Notes: a model not told the origin generated them from the letters alone. A stretch of DNA of 64,000 nt from DAOUMF01 sp034408935 (GCA_034408935.1 DAOUMV010000021.1:1-64000), one strand, 5' to 3'. Shown: positions 1 to 11,192, numbered from the stretch's first letter. Numbers and translations: made by a program.

Positions 1-924
1 GGGATGGCCGATGGCGTAGGAGAGCTCCACCTCCACGCGGTTCGCCAGCCCGGCCGCCACCAAATTCTTGGCTACGTAGCGGGCGGCGTAGGAGGCGGAG
101 CGGTCCACCTTGGAGGGGTCCTTGCCGGAGTAGGAGCCTCCACCGTGGCGCCCGATGCCGCCATAGGTGTCCACGATATTCTTGCGCCCGGAGAGCCCGG
201 AGTCCCCCGCGGGCCCGCCCACAACGAAGGAGCCGCTGCTGTTCACGTGGATGTCCGTGCGATCGTCGAACCAAGGGCCCAGCACGGGTTGGATGACACG
301 CTCCGTCACTTCGTCCCACAACTGCTTGCCGCCCACGTCGGGGTCGTGCTGGGCGGCGATGACCACCGCCTGCACCCGCTTGGGCAGACCGTAGGAGTAT
401 TCGACCGTCACCTGCGACTTGCCGTCCGGCCGCAGGTAGGGCAGGATCCCCTGCTTACGGCACTCCGCCAGGCGCAGGCAGAGGTGATGGGCCAGGGTGA
501 TGGGTAGCGGCATCAGTTGTGGTGTCTCCGTGCACGCGAAGCCCATCATGATCCCCTGGTCGCCGGCCCCCTCGTCGGTGCCCACCGCGGCCGCTATCTC
601 CGACGATTGCTCCTTAATGGAGACGATGACGCCGCAGCTATCGCCGTCGAACCCGTACTCCGGCTTGGTATAGCCGACGTCGCGGATGACCTGGCGGGCT
701 ATGCCGGTGTAGTCCACGTGGTGACGGGTGGAGATCTCGCCCAGGATGACCACCAGGCCGGTGGTGGTGGTGACCTCGCAGGCCACGTGGGCGGCGGGAT
801 CGTGGGCCAGGATCTCATCCAGGATGGCGTCCGCTATTTGGTCACAGAGCTTATCGGGGTGCCCCTCGGTGACCGACTCCGAGGTCATGTACAGGGACGG
901 CGAGCTCATAAACGTCATCTGCAT
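1..924 (-). CDS. metK: S-adenosylmethionine synthetase, C-terminus cut by window edge
   Basis: Makes SAM from methionine and ATP in the cytoplasm. The 308 visible residues carry the family's N-terminal GHPDKLCDQIADAILD motif (ATP/metal site), the GAGDQGIMMGFA loop and the GGPAGDSGLSGRK and DTYGGIGRHGGGSYSGKDPSKVD phosphate-binding stretches. The frame stays open to base 1, so the last ~80 residues are missing only because the window ends. The ATG at 924 is chosen because AAAGGAG lies just upstream; a second in-frame ATG two codons later is also possible. It is the last visible gene of the SAM-cycle operon, 15 bases after ahcY, and should be under the SAM riboswitch upstream of mtnA. Confidence 0.95.
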   Translation of the reverse strand, partial: MQMTFMSSPSLYMTSESVTEGHPDKLCDQIADAILDEILAHDPAAHVACEVTTTTGLVVILGEISTRHHVDYTGIARQVIRDVGYTKPEYGFDGDSCGVIVSIKEQSSEIAAAVGTDEGAGDQGIMMGFACTETPQLMPLPITLAHHLCLRLAECRKQGILPYLRPDGKSQVTVEYSYGLPKRVQAVVIAAQHDPDVGGKQLWDEVTERVIQPVLGPWFDDRTDIHVNSSGSFVVGGPAGDSGLSGRKNIVDTYGGIGRHGGGSYSGKDPSKVDRSASYAARYVAKNLVAAGLANRVEVELSYAIGHP

Positions 925-939
925 GGGAATCTCCTTTAC

Positions 940-2210
<1,271 letters not shown>

Positions 2211-2211
<1 letters not shown>

Positions 2212-2939
2212 TATCGCTCCTTTGCGACGGCGGTCTCTTCCTCCAGCGAGGCCTCTAACATCTCGCGCATGCGGATGAGCGCTTCCCACTGGGGCGTGTA
2301 ATCGTCTCGACGGGACATCATCTGGTGAAACGGCTCCTCGCGCTGGAAGACGGTGAATACCCTGCGCAGCTCCGCGATGGGGTCGGCATGGTCGTCCACC
2401 CGAAGGTCGCAGTAGGGGTACTCCTCTATGTGGACGACCCGCATACCGGCTGACTGGCGGCCGCGGCGGTCGCCTCCGGCTTCCTGGCCGGCCTCCAGCG
2501 CCCGCAAGAGGCGCTCCGGCAGCTCCTCATCCACGCTGGCCTCGAAGGCGAGGGCCATCGCCTTGATCACCTCCTCGCCCGTCAGGATGTTGCCCAGGCA
2601 GACGTAGCCCCCTCCCTCCGCCTGGCCTGCCCAGGGGATGCACTTGGAGCCGGTATACGCCGCCGTGTGCCCGTCCCGATCGACGATGCCCACCTGCCGC
2701 AGGTCGCGGCCCCGGTCGCTCTCGACGAGGCGTTCCAGGGCCCGTTCCGCCGCCAGTCCCTGCTCCAACAGGGTGAGGCCGTCGATCCCCAGGTAGGGGT
2801 TGGTGAACGCCTGGCTGGCGATGGCGCCGACGCCGGTACGTACGTATGGTACCCAGAAGCCCGCGGCCAGGGCCTTGCTGGACGTGGCTACCCCCAGCAT
2901 CCCCGTTCGTGGGCAGCGAGCGACGATGGAGAAGGTCAT
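2211..2939 (-). CDS. DUF1028 (Ntn-hydrolase-like) family protein
   Basis: A 242-residue member of the DUF1028 family, recognised from the N-terminal TFSIVARCPRTGMLGVATSS, the GVGAIASQAFTNPYLG region and GYVCLGNIL. The fold is thought to resemble N-terminal nucleophile hydrolases, but no reaction is established and none is claimed here. The ATG at 2939 overlaps the stop of the DJ-1/PfpI gene (ATGA), and its own stop overlaps the ahcY start, so it is co-translated with SAM-cycle genes. This placement suggests a hydrolytic or repair step on a SAM-cycle metabolite, which is inference only. The frame is open further upstream, but that part is a shadow of the neighbouring gene. Confidence 0.85.
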
Positions 2940-3532
2940 ACGCTCGCCTCCGCGAGTTCGGGCGGTTTGGGGTAGTACTCCATCATCTTCTGCACGTTGG
3001 CGGCCGTCTGAGCGTCCGTGAGGAGGCTCACTAGATACAACGCCATGTCGATACCCGCCGAAACGCCCGCCGCGGTTATTACGTTGCCGTCTTGCACGTA
3101 GCGCTCCCTTATCACCTCCACGTCTCCCATCCCCTGCAGCAGATCGATGGCCCCCCAATGCGTTGTCGCCTTCCTGCCGGCGAGGAAGTCCGCTTTCTGC
3201 AGCACCAGGGCCCCGGTGCAGACGGACGTCACGTAGGAAGCGTTGTGTCCGGCCTCACGTACGAACTCAATCATGCGCGGGTTGTTCATCTCCTGTCGGG
3301 TGCCGAAGCCTCCGGGTACTAGGACTACGTCCAGGGGAGGACAGTCTTCGAAGGAGTGGTCGGCGGCCACCTTCAGCCCGTGGGCGCCGGTGACCACGCC
3401 GCCGGACTCGGCAACCGTCACCACTTGCCAGTCCCCATCCAGCTCGGAGAAAGTGCCGAATACCTCCAATGGACCGATCGCGTCCAACTCCTCGAAGACA
3501 GGGAAGAGCACGATACCTATCGTGCTGCTCAC
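2936..3532 (-). CDS. DJ-1/PfpI family protein, isocyanide hydratase-like
   Basis: A 198-residue glutamine-amidotransferase-fold protein. The nucleophile elbow is SVCTGALVLQ with Cys at about residue 105, and Asp at residue 17 sits in FEELDAIGPLEVF. In isonitrile (isocyanide) hydratases the catalytic pair is Asp17 and a Cys near 101, so this subfamily fits better than the chaperone/deglycase DJ-1 group. The start is a GTG at 3532 overlapping the GNAT stop codon (GTGA). It sits in the middle of the SAM-cycle operon with four-base overlaps on both sides. The true substrate is unknown; detoxification or repair of a reactive intermediate would fit the context. Confidence 0.85.
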   Translation of the reverse strand: MSSTIGIVLFPVFEELDAIGPLEVFGTFSELDGDWQVVTVAESGGVVTGAHGLKVAADHSFEDCPPLDVVLVPGGFGTRQEMNNPRMIEFVREAGHNASYVTSVCTGALVLQKADFLAGRKATTHWGAIDLLQGMGDVEVIRERYVQDGNVITAAGVSAGIDMALYLVSLLTDAQTAANVQKMMEYYPKPPELAEASV

Positions 3533-4434
3533 CGTATCACTATCTCCTTCCCCTCCCGGCGGCCGCGCCAGGCGGCGGCCAGACGGCGCAGGCCAGCAGC
3601 CAGGCCCAGCGGGTCCTTGCGGACCGCCGGTGTCTCATACAGCGTGCACTGTTGACGGTAGCCCAGCTTGCCATAGACCGCAAGGGCGGGGGCGTTGCTG
3701 ACCTCCACCGTCAGGGCAACCAGGTCGCAGCGTTCCAGCAGGGCCTGGGTCACGGCACTGGTGGCGATGGTGGCCAGACCCCTGCCGTGGTAGCGGGGAT
3801 GTGTGAATACGTTACCCACCACCGCCACCCGTTCCGCGGGGGAGTCCACGTGGGTTCCCGCGATGCTGACCAGCCTCCCTTCCGCCATGACCCCGTAGTA
3901 TACTCCTTCCTCAATGTGGCCTGAAGAGTAGGCTGCCGGGCCGCCCTCCGCTGAGTAGAGCTGGTTGATAGGGCCGATATCGCGTCCGCGTAGCCGCACG
4001 GCCTCCCCTTCTGCCCGGCGGAACGTCTCTTTGGTGACGGACATACGTACCATGAGTTCTTTCCGGGAGAGCAGGAAGTGGCGCTGCATTACCTCCAGGT
4101 GCTCCGGCCGGAAGCTGGCGAAGCACGTATGCGGTCCCGGGTGGAGGCCCAGGAGCACGTCCAGCGCCGCGGCATCGTCAACGGTAAGAAGGGCGGGGCC
4201 TAAGCCTCCCCGCGAGTGGAGCACTAGGCCGCGTCCGGCGGGGCCGCTGGCTAACCACCACTCGCTTCGTGCAAAGAGCGAGGGCGCCAGCTGCGCCAAG
4301 GCGTAGGTCGCGTAGGTCTCCTCCGGGACCAGCAGCGCGCGGATCGTCTCCCGGTCGGTCAGCCGTTCTATTCGCCACTTGGCCGGGGTGCGGGCAGCTT
4401 CGCGGTTGTTAGGGAGGGTGGTGTCTACCATCAT
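3529..4434 (-). CDS. GNAT family N-acetyltransferase
   Basis: A 301-residue protein whose C-terminal half is a GNAT domain. The acetyl-CoA pyrophosphate loop is visible as HPRYHGRGLATIATSAV near residue 220, preceded by VAVVGNVFTHP and followed by the NAPALAVYGKLGY beta-bulge region typical of the fold. The N-terminal ~120 residues (ETYATYALAQLAP onward) resemble the N-terminal domain of two-domain GNATs. The start ATG at 4434 overlaps the mtnP stop (ATGA); a second ATG lies one codon in. The gene is co-transcribed with mtnP and mtnA. The acetyl acceptor cannot be predicted from sequence. Confidence 0.8.
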   Translation of the reverse strand: MMVDTTLPNNREAARTPAKWRIERLTDRETIRALLVPEETYATYALAQLAPSLFARSEWWLASGPAGRGLVLHSRGGLGPALLTVDDAAALDVLLGLHPGPHTCFASFRPEHLEVMQRHFLLSRKELMVRMSVTKETFRRAEGEAVRLRGRDIGPINQLYSAEGGPAAYSSGHIEEGVYYGVMAEGRLVSIAGTHVDSPAERVAVVGNVFTHPRYHGRGLATIATSAVTQALLERCDLVALTVEVSNAPALAVYGKLGYRQQCTLYETPAVRKDPLGLAAGLRRLAAAWRGRREGKEIVIR

Positions 4435-5322
4435 CGGGCCTTCCCTGCCGCCGCGCCGTGCCTGCCGGCAGGTAGGTATTTCCTTATCAGCGGCTCCAGC
4501 TTGGCCAGGGTAGACGGCGGCACTAGCTCTAACGGGGTGACGAGAGCGTTGGCCAGGGCGTCTCGGCAGCCGCAGCGCCGTTCGCGGGGCAGGCGGCGCA
4601 GGAACAGCCGAACCGCTTCCTGGGAGACCGCCGTGTTCTTCTGAAGGTTGGCCACGATCATCTCCGCCGTGACGTCGGCCTCCTCGTAGTGCCAGCAGTC
4701 GTAGTCTGTGGCGCAGGCCAGGATGGCGTAGCAGGTCTCGGCTTCCCGGGCCAGCTTCGCCTCCGGCAGCGCCGTCATGCCGATGACATCGGCGCCCCAG
4801 CCGCGGTAGAGGTTCGATTCTGCACGTGTGGAGAAGGCCGGTCCCTCGACAACCACATAGCTGCCGCCGTCATGGACGGTGGCTCCCGTCTCCCGTGCCG
4901 AGGCGACCAGGGCCGATCGCGTCTCCGGGCAGAAGGGGTCTGCGAAGCCGATGTGGGCGACGAGGCCCTCACCGAAGAACGTGGAGGGCCGCCCCCGCGT
5001 CCGGTCGATGATCTGGTCCGGCACCACCAGGTGCAGGGGCTCGATCTCCTCCCGCAGGCTGCCCACCGCGGTCACCCCAACGATCGTCTCCACGCCTAGG
5101 GCTTTGAGGGCGTAGACGTTCGCCCGCGTCGGCAGATCCTGGGGCAAGATGCCGTGGCCAGGCCCGTGCCGGGGCAGGAAGGCCACCCGTTCCCCCTCCA
5201 GCGTCCCCGCAACGATGGGGCCGCTGGGCTCCCCGAAGGGGGTCTCCACGCGCAACTCCTCGGCATCGATGAGGCCGTCCATACTGTAGAAGCCGCTGCC
5301 GCCGATGATGCCGACCTTGGCC

Positions 5323-5330
<8 letters not shown>
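4431..5330 (-). CDS. mtnP: S-methyl-5'-thioadenosine phosphorylase
   Basis: Cleaves methylthioadenosine with phosphate to methylthioribose-1-phosphate and adenine, the first salvage step after polyamine or related SAM-consuming reactions. The 299 residues include the N-terminal IGGSGFYSM phosphate loop, LPRHGPGH, TAVGSLREEI, the purine-site VVEGPAFSTRAES and MTALPEAKLAREAETCYA followed by ATDYDCW. The DYD pair marks adenine (MTAP) rather than hypoxanthine/guanine specificity. The last residues (KYLPAGRHG onward) are encoded by a palindromic repeat at 4461-4483 that also occurs at 63121, so the C-terminal tail looks like repeat-derived extension. The product feeds MtnA, encoded immediately upstream with an 8-base overlap. 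Confidence 0.93.
4461..4483. repeat. Palindromic repeat inside the mtnP 3' end
   Basis: CCTGCCGGCAGG followed by TAGGTATTTCC. The same 23-base unit with two substitutions occurs at 63121-63143. It encodes the YLPAGR stretch at the end of MtnP, which is not part of the usual family C-terminus. Confidence 0.6.
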
Positions 5331-6393
<1,063 letters not shown>

Positions 6394-6394
6394 T

Positions 6395-6420
6395 AAAAAA
6401 CCTCTCCCGCGGTGGAGAAG
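6395..6420 (-). terminator. Riboswitch-controlled intrinsic terminator before mtnA
   Basis: On the minus strand CTTCTCC and GGAGAGG form a 7-bp stem around a short CG-rich loop, followed by TTTTTT. It lies between the SAM-I aptamer and the mtnA start. Its 3' arm is also the only plausible ribosome-binding site for mtnA. Confidence 0.85.
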
Positions 6421-6433
6421 TCTCGCGACTCGT

Positions 6434-6590
6434 CACTCTCATCTTTCCCGCCGAGGGCAGGTCGGAGTTAGCACCGTACCGGAGCGAGTCTCAGGCGACT
6501 GACGGGGCGTGGTCCCCAACCCGTGACCCTTACCGGTCGGTTGCTGGGCTTCGTCGGGCCGTTCCCTCCACCGCTCTGGATAAGAGTGCT
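6434..6590 (-). promoter_or_regulatory. SAM-I (S-box) riboswitch aptamer
   Basis: The minus strand matches the S-box consensus: CTCTTATCCAGAG at the 5' side, GGTGGAGGGAACGGCCC, GAAGCCCAGCAACC, then a variable hairpin, GGTGCTAACTCC, and GATGAGAGTG, which pairs with CACTCTTATC to close P1. SAM binding in this class stabilises P1 and favours the downstream terminator, reducing expression of mtnA through metK. The placement fits feedback by SAM on its own synthesis and recycling genes. Confidence 0.95.
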
Positions 6591-6611
6591 TTTCTATTGG
6601 GTTGTGCCTCG

Positions 6612-6641
6612 ATGTTAGCGTCCGCTTCTCGGCGCTGTCAA
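6612..6641 (-). promoter_or_regulatory. Promoter of the SAM-cycle operon
   Basis: TTGACA (6636-6641 on the minus strand) and TAACAT (6612-6617) separated by 18 bases, placed about 20 bases before the riboswitch 5' end and just past the stop codon of the upstream lipoprotein gene. Confidence 0.7.
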
Positions 6642-6646
6642 GCTCG

Positions 6647-7837
6647 TCAGTCCCGCTGCTCGCTGGCCGAGACGCCGCTGAGGTACCACTCTGCTCCCTC
6701 CTGCACTGTCTCCGTTTCCACCAGAAAGCGCCGCACCACGGGTTCCTCGCCTTCGCGCTGAGTTAAGTCCAGCAGGACGTCCACCCTGGCCGTCCCGTCT
6801 TCCTCCAAGGCCGGCGGTGAGACGGAGATGAGGTTCACCGCCTCGGTGGACTTGAACCCGTTCACGAATCCTGGCCAAGGCTGTCTGACCCGGAAGCTCT
6901 CGGAGAAGCGCTGGTGAGCCTCATCGAAGAAGGTGCGCAGGAAGATGAGCGCCTCCTGGGCCGCGGCCACCTTCCCCCGGTCGTCGTCGGGAACCAGCCC
7001 TGTGATGACCTCTGGGTCAAGGGGAGCGTCCTCTTCCGCCAGCCAGGGCCAGACGGTGAGCAGGCGCTCCTCCGGCTTCCAGCGGCTGGCGATCTCCGCG
7101 CCCGCGCCGACACTGGCCCAGTACTCAAGGGCCGCCAGGCCCGGCGCGTCCACCGCTCCCTCGCCGCCGACCCGGGGCCAGCTCCCGCTGTCGGCATCCC
7201 GCTGGTAGACGTCGTAGTGCTTAAAGTAGACGCCCTGTCGCTGGGTCCGCACGAGGAGCGCTATCTCCTCCAAGCCGTCGCCCTCCAGATCCAGGACGAT
7301 GCTCGGGGAGATGGACGTGACTCCCTCCAGGGACTCGGTGTTCTGCCGGAACGGCTCCACATCACCAGCTTCCGGCACGATGCTCGATCTCGACGATGTC
7401 AGTACCGCGGGGCCGTCATGGTGGGGCCGGCCGCCCGCGTCCAGGGATACGAAGACGACGTAAACACCCTCTGGGCGTCCGTCGGGGCCGGACGACCGGT
7501 GGTCTATAAAAACTGCCATAGTCACATGGTCGGGCGAGGAGAGGTGGCCGATGAGCCGTCCCAGCAGGCGGTACGAGGAGCCGTCGGCGGCCTCTAGCGC
7601 CTCGTCTCGCTCCGTTAGCCCCTCAGCGCCGAAGTTTCCCTGCACGACCTGTGCAATAGGGACATCGCGCAGCGCCTGCTGCTCCAGGGGTGCCGGCGTG
7701 GGCGTGGATGGCTCTGGGCTGCTGGGCTCGTCGCCGCAGGCCGAGAGAGCGACGACAGAAAGGATGCCCAGGGCTGCCGCCGCTGCCCGCGCGCCCATCA
7801 CTCCTGGCGTATCGGGGAGAAGACTTCGCAGTCCCAT
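6647..7837 (-). CDS. Predicted lipoprotein of unknown function
   Basis: A ~396-residue secreted lipoprotein. A hydrophobic stretch AAAAALGILSVVALSAC ends in an LSAC lipobox, followed by a Ser/Pro/Thr-rich linker (SSPEPSTPTPAP). The remainder is acidic and mixed alpha/beta with no family I recognise. The segments VTMAVFIDHRS, SISPSIVLDLEGDGLEEIALLVRTQ and WPWLAEED suggest a globular extracytoplasmic domain. The LDLEGDGLEEIAL segment resembles VCBS/FG-GAP-type calcium-loop text, but only once. The start at 7837 is preferred because GGGAG lies 6 bases upstream; in-frame starts at 7912 and 7798 are alternatives. The frame is open much further upstream but only as a shadow of the opposite-strand amidohydrolase. 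It is apparently monocistronic. Confidence 0.7.
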   Translation of the reverse strand: MGLRSLLPDTPGVMGARAAAAALGILSVVALSACGDEPSSPEPSTPTPAPLEQQALRDVPIAQVVQGNFGAEGLTERDEALEAADGSSYRLLGRLIGHLSSPDHVTMAVFIDHRSSGPDGRPEGVYVVFVSLDAGGRPHHDGPAVLTSSRSSIVPEAGDVEPFRQNTESLEGVTSISPSIVLDLEGDGLEEIALLVRTQRQGVYFKHYDVYQRDADSGSWPRVGGEGAVDAPGLAALEYWASVGAGAEIASRWKPEERLLTVWPWLAEEDAPLDPEVITGLVPDDDRGKVAAAQEALIFLRTFFDEAHQRFSESFRVRQPWPGFVNGFKSTEAVNLISVSPPALEEDGTARVDVLLDLTQREGEEPVVRRFLVETETVQEGAEWYLSGVSASEQRD

Positions 7838-8051
7838 GGCTGCTCCCGTCCCGAGCCGCGCCCCCGGCTCCAGGAAGTCAAGCAGGTCGCTGATGAGGCG
7901 CTTGAGGTTCATCGCGTTGAAGGGCGAGGTAGAGTATACCAGGCAACCGGAGACTGGGGACAAAAGAGGCCATCGCACGCCCCTGTTCCTTGTCACCTGT
8001 TTCCGTTCTCTATAGAATGGAGCGGCCTCATCTGGAAAGGACGGTGCGTCC

Positions 8052-9233
8052 ATGCCTGACCGCGACCGGCTCAAGAAGCGCGTGATCTCCGAGGTCGACC
8101 GCCGCCGCGACGAGCTCATCGCCCTCAGTCTCAAGCTCCACGCCAACCCGGAGGTGGCCTTCCAGGAGGAGAAGGCCTCCGCCTGGCTGGCCGACTGCCT
8201 GGAGGGGGAGGGGTTTGCCCTGGAGCGGGGCATCTGTCGCATACCCACCGCTTTCCGCGCTTCCCACGGCGAGGGCGAACCGAAGGTGGCCTTTCTGGCG
8301 GAATACGATGCCCTCCCCGGCGTCGGCCACGGCTGCGGCCACAACATCATCGGCACCGCCTCCACCGCCGCTGGCCTGGCGGCCAGGGCCGTCGTCGCCG
8401 ACGCCGGCGGGACGATCCTCGTCATCGGCACCCCCGCCGAGGAGGCCGCCGGCGGCAAGGTCTACATGGCCGACCGTGGCGCCTTCGACGGCCTCGACTG
8501 CGCCATGCTGGTCCACCCGGGCAACCGCGAGGTCGCCGTTAACACCTCCCTCGCGTGCCTGGAGCTGAACGTGGAGTTTCACGGCAGGCCGGCCCACGCC
8601 GCCGCTCGCCCCGAGGCCGGCCTTAACGCCCTGGACGCCATGATCGCCTCCTTCGTCAACATCGGCCTCCTGCGCCAGCAGCTCCGCGACTCCGCCCGTA
8701 TCCACGGCATCATCACCGACGGCGGCCAGGCGGTGAACGTCATCCCGCACCATACGGCGGCCAGCCTCCTCATCCGCGCCGAGGACGATCCCTACCTGGA
8801 CGACGCTCTCAAGGAGAGGGTGCTGGCCTGCTTCCAGGCCGGCGCCCAGGCTACCGGCTGCCGCCTGGAGCACCGCTGGGGCGAACAGTCTCGCTACAAG
8901 GCGATGCGCACCAACCGTCCCCTGGCTGAGGCCTACGTGGCCAACGTCGAAGCCCTGGGGCGCAAGGTGATGGAGCCGGAACCGCGCCGCTCCATGGGCT
9001 CAACGGATATGGGCAACGTCAGCGCCATCGTCCCTGCCATCCACCCCACCATCGTCGTGGCGCCGCCCGATATCCCCATCCACACCGTGGAGTTCCGCGA
9101 GATCGCCGCCAGCGAGGCCGCGCACAAGGCGCTGCTGGACTCCGCGAAAGCCCTCGCCATGACCGCCGTTGACGTCCTCACCGACGCAGACCTGCGCAAA
9201 CGCATGCGGGATGAGTTCGATTCATCGAAGTAG
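8052..9233 (+). CDS. M20 family amidohydrolase/peptidase (AbgB/PM20D2-like)
   Basis: A 393-residue cytoplasmic metallo-amidohydrolase. GHGCGHNIIGTAS near residue 97 is the signature of the M20D ACY1L2/AbgB-type branch, with EEAAGGK carrying the catalytic and metal-binding Glu residues and HGRPAHAAARPEAGLNALDA starting the dimerisation domain. ARIHGIITDGGQAVNVIPHHT and the C-terminal MGSTDMGNVS also match the family. Enzymes of this branch hydrolyse N-acyl amino acids, p-aminobenzoyl-glutamate or beta-alanyl dipeptides; the substrate here is not determinable. It is divergent from the lipoprotein gene and followed by plsX with a ~55-base gap that holds a small hairpin repeat. Confidence 0.88.
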   Translation: MPDRDRLKKRVISEVDRRRDELIALSLKLHANPEVAFQEEKASAWLADCLEGEGFALERGICRIPTAFRASHGEGEPKVAFLAEYDALPGVGHGCGHNIIGTASTAAGLAARAVVADAGGTILVIGTPAEEAAGGKVYMADRGAFDGLDCAMLVHPGNREVAVNTSLACLELNVEFHGRPAHAAARPEAGLNALDAMIASFVNIGLLRQQLRDSARIHGIITDGGQAVNVIPHHTAASLLIRAEDDPYLDDALKERVLACFQAGAQATGCRLEHRWGEQSRYKAMRTNRPLAEAYVANVEALGRKVMEPEPRRSMGSTDMGNVSAIVPAIHPTIVVAPPDIPIHTVEFREIAASEAAHKALLDSAKALAMTAVDVLTDADLRKRMRDEFDSSK

Positions 9234-9258
9234 CTCTGGCCCTGCCGGAAGGATGCTC

Positions 9259-9272
9259 CAGCCTTCAGGCTG
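9259..9272. repeat. Short hairpin repeat (CAGCC-TTCA-GGCTG)
   Basis: A perfect 5-bp inverted repeat with a four-base loop in the gap between the M20 gene and plsX. It resembles other small GC-stem hairpins in intergenic gaps of this window (11270-11287, 58659-58675, 60346-60362). Confidence 0.45.
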
Positions 9273-9287
9273 AGGTATTGTAGACCC

Positions 9288-10298
9288 GTGATCGAGGACA
9301 TCGGCATAGCCCTCGACGCCATGGGGGGCGACAACGCCCCCGGCGAGATCGTGGCTGGTGCCGTCCGGGCCGCCCGCGAGTTGGGCATGCGGGTCGCCCT
9401 GGTAGGCCTTCCGGAGCCCATCACTGTAGAGCTGGCCAGGCAGGGCGGCAAGCCGGATACCGTCACCGTCGTCCCCGCCTCCGAGGTGATCGAGATGGAC
9501 GAGCAGCCGGCTCAGGCTGCACGCCACAAGAAGGACTCCTCCATCGTCGTCGGCCTGCGCATGGTGAAAGAGGGCAAGGCGGGGGCGTTCGTCTCCGCCG
9601 GGAACACCGGGGCCGTGATGGCCGCCGCCATCATGCACCTGGGCCGCATCAAGGGCATCGAGCGGCCCACTCTGGTGGGCCTCATGCCCCTCTCCGGCAG
9701 GCTCACCGTGTTTCTGGACATCGGCGCCAACGCGGACTGCAAGCCCAGTTACCTGTTGCAGTTCGCTCAGATGGCCTCCGCCTATATGGAACGGGTGTGG
9801 AAGGTGGAGCGGCCCAAGGTGGCGCTGCTGAACATCGGCGAAGAAGAGACGAAGGGGAGTTCGCTGGCCCAGGAAGCCTATGCCCTGCTGGCTAAGAGCG
9901 ACCTGAACTTCATCGGCAATGTGGAAGGGCGGCATGTCCCCACTGGCATCGCCGACGTTATCGTCACCGACGGCTTCACCGGCAACGTCGTCGTCAAGAC
10001 GATGGAGGGGATGGCGGACTTCATCATGAACCAGCTTCGGTCGGCCATCAAGAGCCGGCCCTGGTACGCCGCGGCGGGCCTGGCTCTGAGGCCGGCCTTC
10101 AACCAGATGCGGAAGAAGATGGACTATCGAGAGTACGGCGCCGGGCCACTGTTGGGGGTGAACGGCCTGGTGTTCGTCGGCCACGGCAGGAGCGACGCCC
10201 GGGCCATCTTCAGCGCCCTGCGTGTGGCCCGTGAGGCGGTGCAGTCGGGCATGCTGGACGCGCTGCGGGAGACCGCCCCGGCCAGGGGCAAACCCTAG
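9288..10298 (+). CDS. plsX: Phosphate acyltransferase PlsX
   Basis: Converts acyl-ACP and phosphate to acyl-phosphate for phosphatidic acid synthesis (PlsX/PlsY route) at the membrane. The 336-residue sequence has the N-terminal IALDAMGGDNAP motif, FVSAGNTGAVMAAA, FLDIGANADCKP, LLNIGEEETKGS and IVTDGFTGNVVVKTMEG, all hallmark PlsX blocks, plus the C-terminal GAGPLLGVNG. The start is a GTG at 9288; there is no strong Shine-Dalgarno. No other fatty-acid genes are adjacent. It converges with the tetR-type gene on the other strand, with one base between the stop codons. Confidence 0.95.
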   Translation: MIEDIGIALDAMGGDNAPGEIVAGAVRAARELGMRVALVGLPEPITVELARQGGKPDTVTVVPASEVIEMDEQPAQAARHKKDSSIVVGLRMVKEGKAGAFVSAGNTGAVMAAAIMHLGRIKGIERPTLVGLMPLSGRLTVFLDIGANADCKPSYLLQFAQMASAYMERVWKVERPKVALLNIGEEETKGSSLAQEAYALLAKSDLNFIGNVEGRHVPTGIADVIVTDGFTGNVVVKTMEGMADFIMNQLRSAIKSRPWYAAAGLALRPAFNQMRKKMDYREYGAGPLLGVNGLVFVGHGRSDARAIFSALRVAREAVQSGMLDALRETAPARGKP

Positions 10299-10299
10299 G

Positions 10300-10929
10300 C
10301 TACGGACCGATTTCGCCCGTCAGCCACTCGCTCAGCGTCCGCGTCAGCGGCTCGAGCATCTCGTCCAGGTGGACCACGTCCGGAGTCAGGCGGGACTGGA
10401 TGATGCTTCCCTCCACCGTGGCGACCAGGATGGTGGCCATCAGCTCCAGATCCGCGTCGCTGCGCATGCGGCCAGTCTCACGGCTGACGCTCAGGATGTC
10501 GACGATGAGCTGCCGCCAGCGCTCGTACATCGTACTCAGGCGTTGGCGCACCTTCTCGTTGCGGGCGGCGTGGGCGTGGAACTCCATGAACAGAGAGCCC
10601 CAGAGTGCGTCGTCCCCCAGCAGGCCGAACACGGCGCTCAGGATCGTGCGAACGTTGTAGTCCATGGACTTGTCGTAGTCCACGGCCTGGCGGAACGCTT
10701 CCTGCTGGCGGGAGATGCGCTCCTCCAGCATCTCCCAGAGCAGATCATCCTTGCTCTCGAAGTGAACGTAGAACGCGCCCTTGGAGAAGCCGGCCTCCCG
10801 CACGATCTCGTCCAGCGTCGCCCGCTCGAAGCCGCAGCGGGCAAGGACACATGTGGCAGCCTCCAGAAGTTTGGCGCGGGTCTCCCTCCGCCGTGTTCGT
10901 TGCGGCGTGTGTTTCGGAGTTGCCACCAT
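10300..10929 (-). CDS. TetR/AcrR family transcriptional repressor
   Basis: A 209-residue one-component regulator. The N-terminal helix-turn-helix is visible as RAKLLEAATCVLARCGFERATLDEIVREAGFSKGAFYVHFESKDDLL (residues ~18-64), followed by an all-helical ligand-binding domain with the TetR_C-type WRQLIVDILSVSRETGRMR segment. The gene lies 39 bases downstream of a small membrane-protein gene on the same strand. A near-perfect TetR-type palindrome sits at that operon's promoter (11193-11210). Autoregulation is therefore likely, though the inducer is unknown. Confidence 0.9.
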   Translation of the reverse strand: MVATPKHTPQRTRRRETRAKLLEAATCVLARCGFERATLDEIVREAGFSKGAFYVHFESKDDLLWEMLEERISRQQEAFRQAVDYDKSMDYNVRTILSAVFGLLGDDALWGSLFMEFHAHAARNEKVRQRLSTMYERWRQLIVDILSVSRETGRMRSDADLELMATILVATVEGSIIQSRLTPDVVHLDEMLEPLTRTLSEWLTGEIGP

Positions 10930-10968
10930 GCTGCCGCGATTATAGCTGTGCCTCTACCGTAGAGCCAG

Positions 10969-11169
10969 CTAGAGGATCCACAGGCGGGCCATCATCTCAG
11001 CCCGTTCACGAGGGTCGAGCTGCCGCTGCTGCCCCCTTGAGAGCGCCACCTCGAGGCCGCGGGCACCCAGGGCCGCCAGGCGGGGGAACCAGCCCGCCAG
11101 TACCGTTACGCTCACCGCGGCCAGCATGAAGGCGGTCGCTGTCAGGGTGATGATCAGCGCCGTCACCAT
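10969..11169 (-). CDS. Small membrane protein upstream of tetR
   Basis: A 66-residue protein with one N-terminal transmembrane helix (ALIITLTATAFMLAAVSVTVLAGW) and a basic C-terminal tail with GQQRQLDPRERAEMMARLWIL. No family is recognised. The start ATG at 11169 has GAGGAG 7 bases upstream, and a clear promoter with an operator lies just before it. It is the first gene of a two-gene unit with the TetR-type repressor. The small size and pairing suggest a membrane stress or efflux accessory role, but nothing in the sequence proves this. Confidence 0.65.
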   Translation of the reverse strand: MVTALIITLTATAFMLAAVSVTVLAGWFPRLAALGARGLEVALSRGQQRQLDPRERAEMMARLWIL

Positions 11170-11192
11170 CGGTCATCTCCTCTCAAACTAAC

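Noticed and set aside
7913..8458. N-terminal extension of the lipoprotein frame
   Set aside because: It lies opposite the M20 gene and places ~180 residues before a lipobox signal, which would not work as a signal peptide.
8028..8873. Long minus-strand frame opposite the M20 gene
   Set aside because: Gly/Val/Asp-rich shadow of a well-supported gene; no motif.
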